DNA of 16,913 nt from SCQX01 sp035720945 (GTDB lineage: Bacteria > Pseudomonadota > Gammaproteobacteria > Burkholderiales > Burkholderiaceae_B), in NCBI GenBank assembly GCA_035720945.1, contig DASTNK010000133.1, forward strand, positions 1 through 16,913. The letters run 5' to 3'. Numbering within the stretch: the first letter of the stretch is position 1; every line of letters begins with the position of its first letter. A model generated the notes under the pieces. It was not told where the DNA came from and ran no database searches. It saw nothing but the letters and a program-made list of their open reading frames with translations. The translations under genes and the position numbers were made by a program. Shown piece after piece: positions 15,452-16,913 of the stretch.

Positions 15452-16614
15452 CGACGTCCATACCTTGCCACGGCGCCGACCAGGATCAGCACGGCGATGG
15501 CGACGATGATCGCGCCGATGATGCCCCACATGCTCGACGTGACCACCGACACACGCAGGTTGCCATCCACCGATTGGCCCTGAGACGTGGCCTGCAGATC
15601 GACCATGTAGTCGCCAGCCAGCGATTCGGACGACGGCGTGATGGTGGCTTCGATTTCCTTGGTCTTGCCGGGAGCCAGATGCTCGACCTTATCGGGCGAG
15701 AACTTGATGGTCCAGCCTGATGGCGCGGTGCCGGAAATCCTCACCCCGCTGGCGTCGGCGCCACCGGTGTTGCTGAGGATCAGTGGCATCGTGGTGGCCT
15801 TGTCGATCTCGGCATGGGTGCTCATGATGCCGTTGCGGCCGGACAGCGCCAACCGCGGCTGGCCCACGATCTGCATATTCACGGTGGTGCTGGCTTTGGC
15901 GTTGCCGGAGGCGACGTCCATGATGATCGGGTACGTGCCCGGCTCGACCGTGTTGGGGGGTTGGACTTTGAGCGTGATCTCCTTGGACGCGCCCGCCTTG
16001 ATAGGCACGGAACTGAGCTCCTGCGTGCCATATTCTTCGGTGAATGTGGTCTGGAAATATTGAGGCACTTGCGCGTCAAGGCTCACAAGCATGTCCTTGC
16101 CGCTCTCGTTCTTGACGGTGAAGTCATAGCTGAACGACGACTGCGTGCTGCCCTTCAGTTCCGGCAGCTTGGATTTCAGCGTGAGCTTGGCCGGCAACTG
16201 GTTGGCGAGCGCCACGTCTATCGGCAGGCTCAGATGCAGTCCGCCGCCATCGGCATCCACCGTCAGTGTCTTGGGGTTCCGGGCGGCATCGGAAGGGACG
16301 GTCAACCGCAGTTCCAGATCCACGCTGTCGCCGGTGCCAGGCATGGCGGCACCCACGGGTTGGCCGCCGCCGAGCAATTGTGCTTTCCAGCCCTTCGGCA
16401 CATTGGTGACGTGAACCGCCATCCGAGTCGGGGCGACGTGATGGTTGTTCAAGCTCAAGGACACGGTTGCGGTGGTGCCGGGGCGCACCGTGATCGACGG
16501 GTAGTCCGTGGTCAAATAAATGCCCCGCACTTGCGCCGGGGCATCGCTGGCCATGGCAGCCGAGGCAAACAGCAGGCAGGCCAGGGAAAGGAAAAGGGAA
16601 AGCGTTTTGCGCAT
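15448..16614 (-). CDS. Secreted membrane-anchored NEW3/Ig-like repeat protein
   Basis: Periplasmic beta-rich protein anchored by one C-terminal span. I recognise the NEW3 (alpha-galactosidase-associated, COG1470-like) style but not a defined function. 388 residues. A Sec signal peptide (1-22, cleavage near AMA-S) is followed by three Ig-like segments at about 30-137, 140-250 and 255-358. The first and third carry the hallmark P-x-GW turn (PKGW 73-76, PSGW 298-301), and the GTYP/GDYM ends of repeats are typical. TM is at 362-383 with a short basic tail (RYGRR). The only cysteine is in the signal peptide. The start at 16614 gives the proper signal peptide. First gene of the ABC-2 operon, with its stop overlapping the ATPase start. 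It probably works on the outer face of that transporter. Confidence 0.83.
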   Translation of the reverse strand: MRKTLSLFLSLACLLFASAAMASDAPAQVRGIYLTTDYPSITVRPGTTATVSLSLNNHHVAPTRMAVHVTNVPKGWKAQLLGGGQPVGAAMPGTGDSVDLELRLTVPSDAARNPKTLTVDADGGGLHLSLPIDVALANQLPAKLTLKSKLPELKGSTQSSFSYDFTVKNESGKDMLVSLDAQVPQYFQTTFTEEYGTQELSSVPIKAGASKEITLKVQPPNTVEPGTYPIIMDVASGNAKASTTVNMQIVGQPRLALSGRNGIMSTHAEIDKATTMPLILSNTGGADASGVRISGTAPSGWTIKFSPDKVEHLAPGKTKEIEATITPSSESLAGDYMVDLQATSQGQSVDGNLRVSVVTSSMWGIIGAIIVAIAVLILVGAVARYGRR

Positions 16615-16913
16615 GGCGACGTCCAACTCCGGTTGTTGGCATGGCTTCGCCTGATCGCCCGTGCGCGACCATGCCGTTGTTGTCAAAAGTCAGGTCGGGA
16701 CGTTGCGGCCCGTTGAGGTGGGTGCGTTGCGCGAAGACGCGGTCGCTGCCGTGTCAGGGCGGGACGGCTCGACGCTCCGGCCTGGAAGGCACGGACTCCT
16801 TATATCGAGCGTGTCCTGGAACGCACGCGGGGTCGCAAGCGTCATTGACAACGTAAAGACGGATCGGACGGTTGTTTAGTTCCGCTTATATTTTTTCAAA
16901 ATGTTTCATGAAG
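16615..16913. other. Right-edge intergenic region upstream of the NEW3-ABC-2 operon
   Basis: 299 bases with no supported gene. A short hairpin, CCAAC (16623-16627) with GTTGG (16635-16639), lies just upstream of the NEW3 gene start on the minus strand and partly covers its GGAG ribosome site. The last 40 bases are strongly AT-rich, which suggests a promoter region for this operon or for a gene beyond the window. TTGACA at 16845-16850 is a perfect -35 on the plus strand, but no -10 follows at normal spacing. An ATG at 16901 or 16909 could start a gene running off the edge; this cannot be judged. Confidence 0.35.

Noticed and set aside
16845..16880. Perfect TTGACA with downstream TTTAGT as a plus-strand promoter
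   Set aside because: The spacing is 24 bases, too long for a sigma-70 promoter, and there is no confirmed gene downstream in the window.

Overview
The window is a gene-dense, high-GC stretch of ordinary chromosomal layout. It most likely comes from a betaproteobacterium of the Burkholderiales, and the Alcaligenaceae (Bordetella/Achromobacter-like) fit best. This placement rests on protein style and operon types recognised by eye, not on a search. I see no insertion sequence, phage gene, integrase, CRISPR array, tRNA or rRNA. No gene-free stretch exceeds 300 bases; the longest is the right edge, 299 bases.

Layout. (1) 1-773, minus: a HisN-type histidinol-phosphatase of the inositol-monophosphatase family, missing only its extreme C-terminus at the window edge. 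(2) 1026-5642, plus: an import operon made of a periplasmic binding protein of the PhnS2 (putative 2-aminoethylphosphonate) family, an ABC ATPase, a double-length fused permease, and a DeoR-family repressor whose start codon overlaps the permease stop. A strong 11-bp-stem hairpin lies between the binding-protein gene and the ATPase gene. (3) 5866-6444, plus: stand-alone GTP cyclohydrolase II (ribA) with a TTG start. (4) 6536-8595, minus: an OmpR-family response regulator and a TctE-like histidine kinase, overlapping by ATGA. They diverge from (5) 8796-11558, plus: a NitT/TauT-type ABC importer (binding protein, ATPase, permease). Two 9-bp near-identical direct repeats at 11-bp spacing lie between the two units and look like the regulator's binding site. 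(6) 11718-12362, minus: FMN-dependent NADH-azoreductase azoR, divergent from (7) 12552-13454, plus: a LysR-type regulator. Two perfect short palindromes lie between them. (8) 13543-16614, minus: a tightly overlapped three-gene operon encoding a secreted, membrane-anchored NEW3/Ig-like repeat protein, an ABC-2 exporter-type ATPase and an ABC-2 permease.

How the parts work together. Two solute importers sit beside their likely regulators: DeoR for the PhnS2-type system, and the two-component pair for the NitT/TauT system. The azoR/lysR pair is a typical divergent redox-enzyme and regulator unit. The least understood unit is the NEW3 protein plus ABC-2 transporter operon at the right. Its gene logic resembles NosD-NosF-NosY, with a periplasmic beta-rich partner plus ATPase plus permease, but its substrate is unknown. 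The phosphatase, PhnS2-type transporter and DeoR group at the left may handle a phosphorylated organic compound rather than, or in addition to, a phosphonate. No phosphonate-breaking gene is present in the window.
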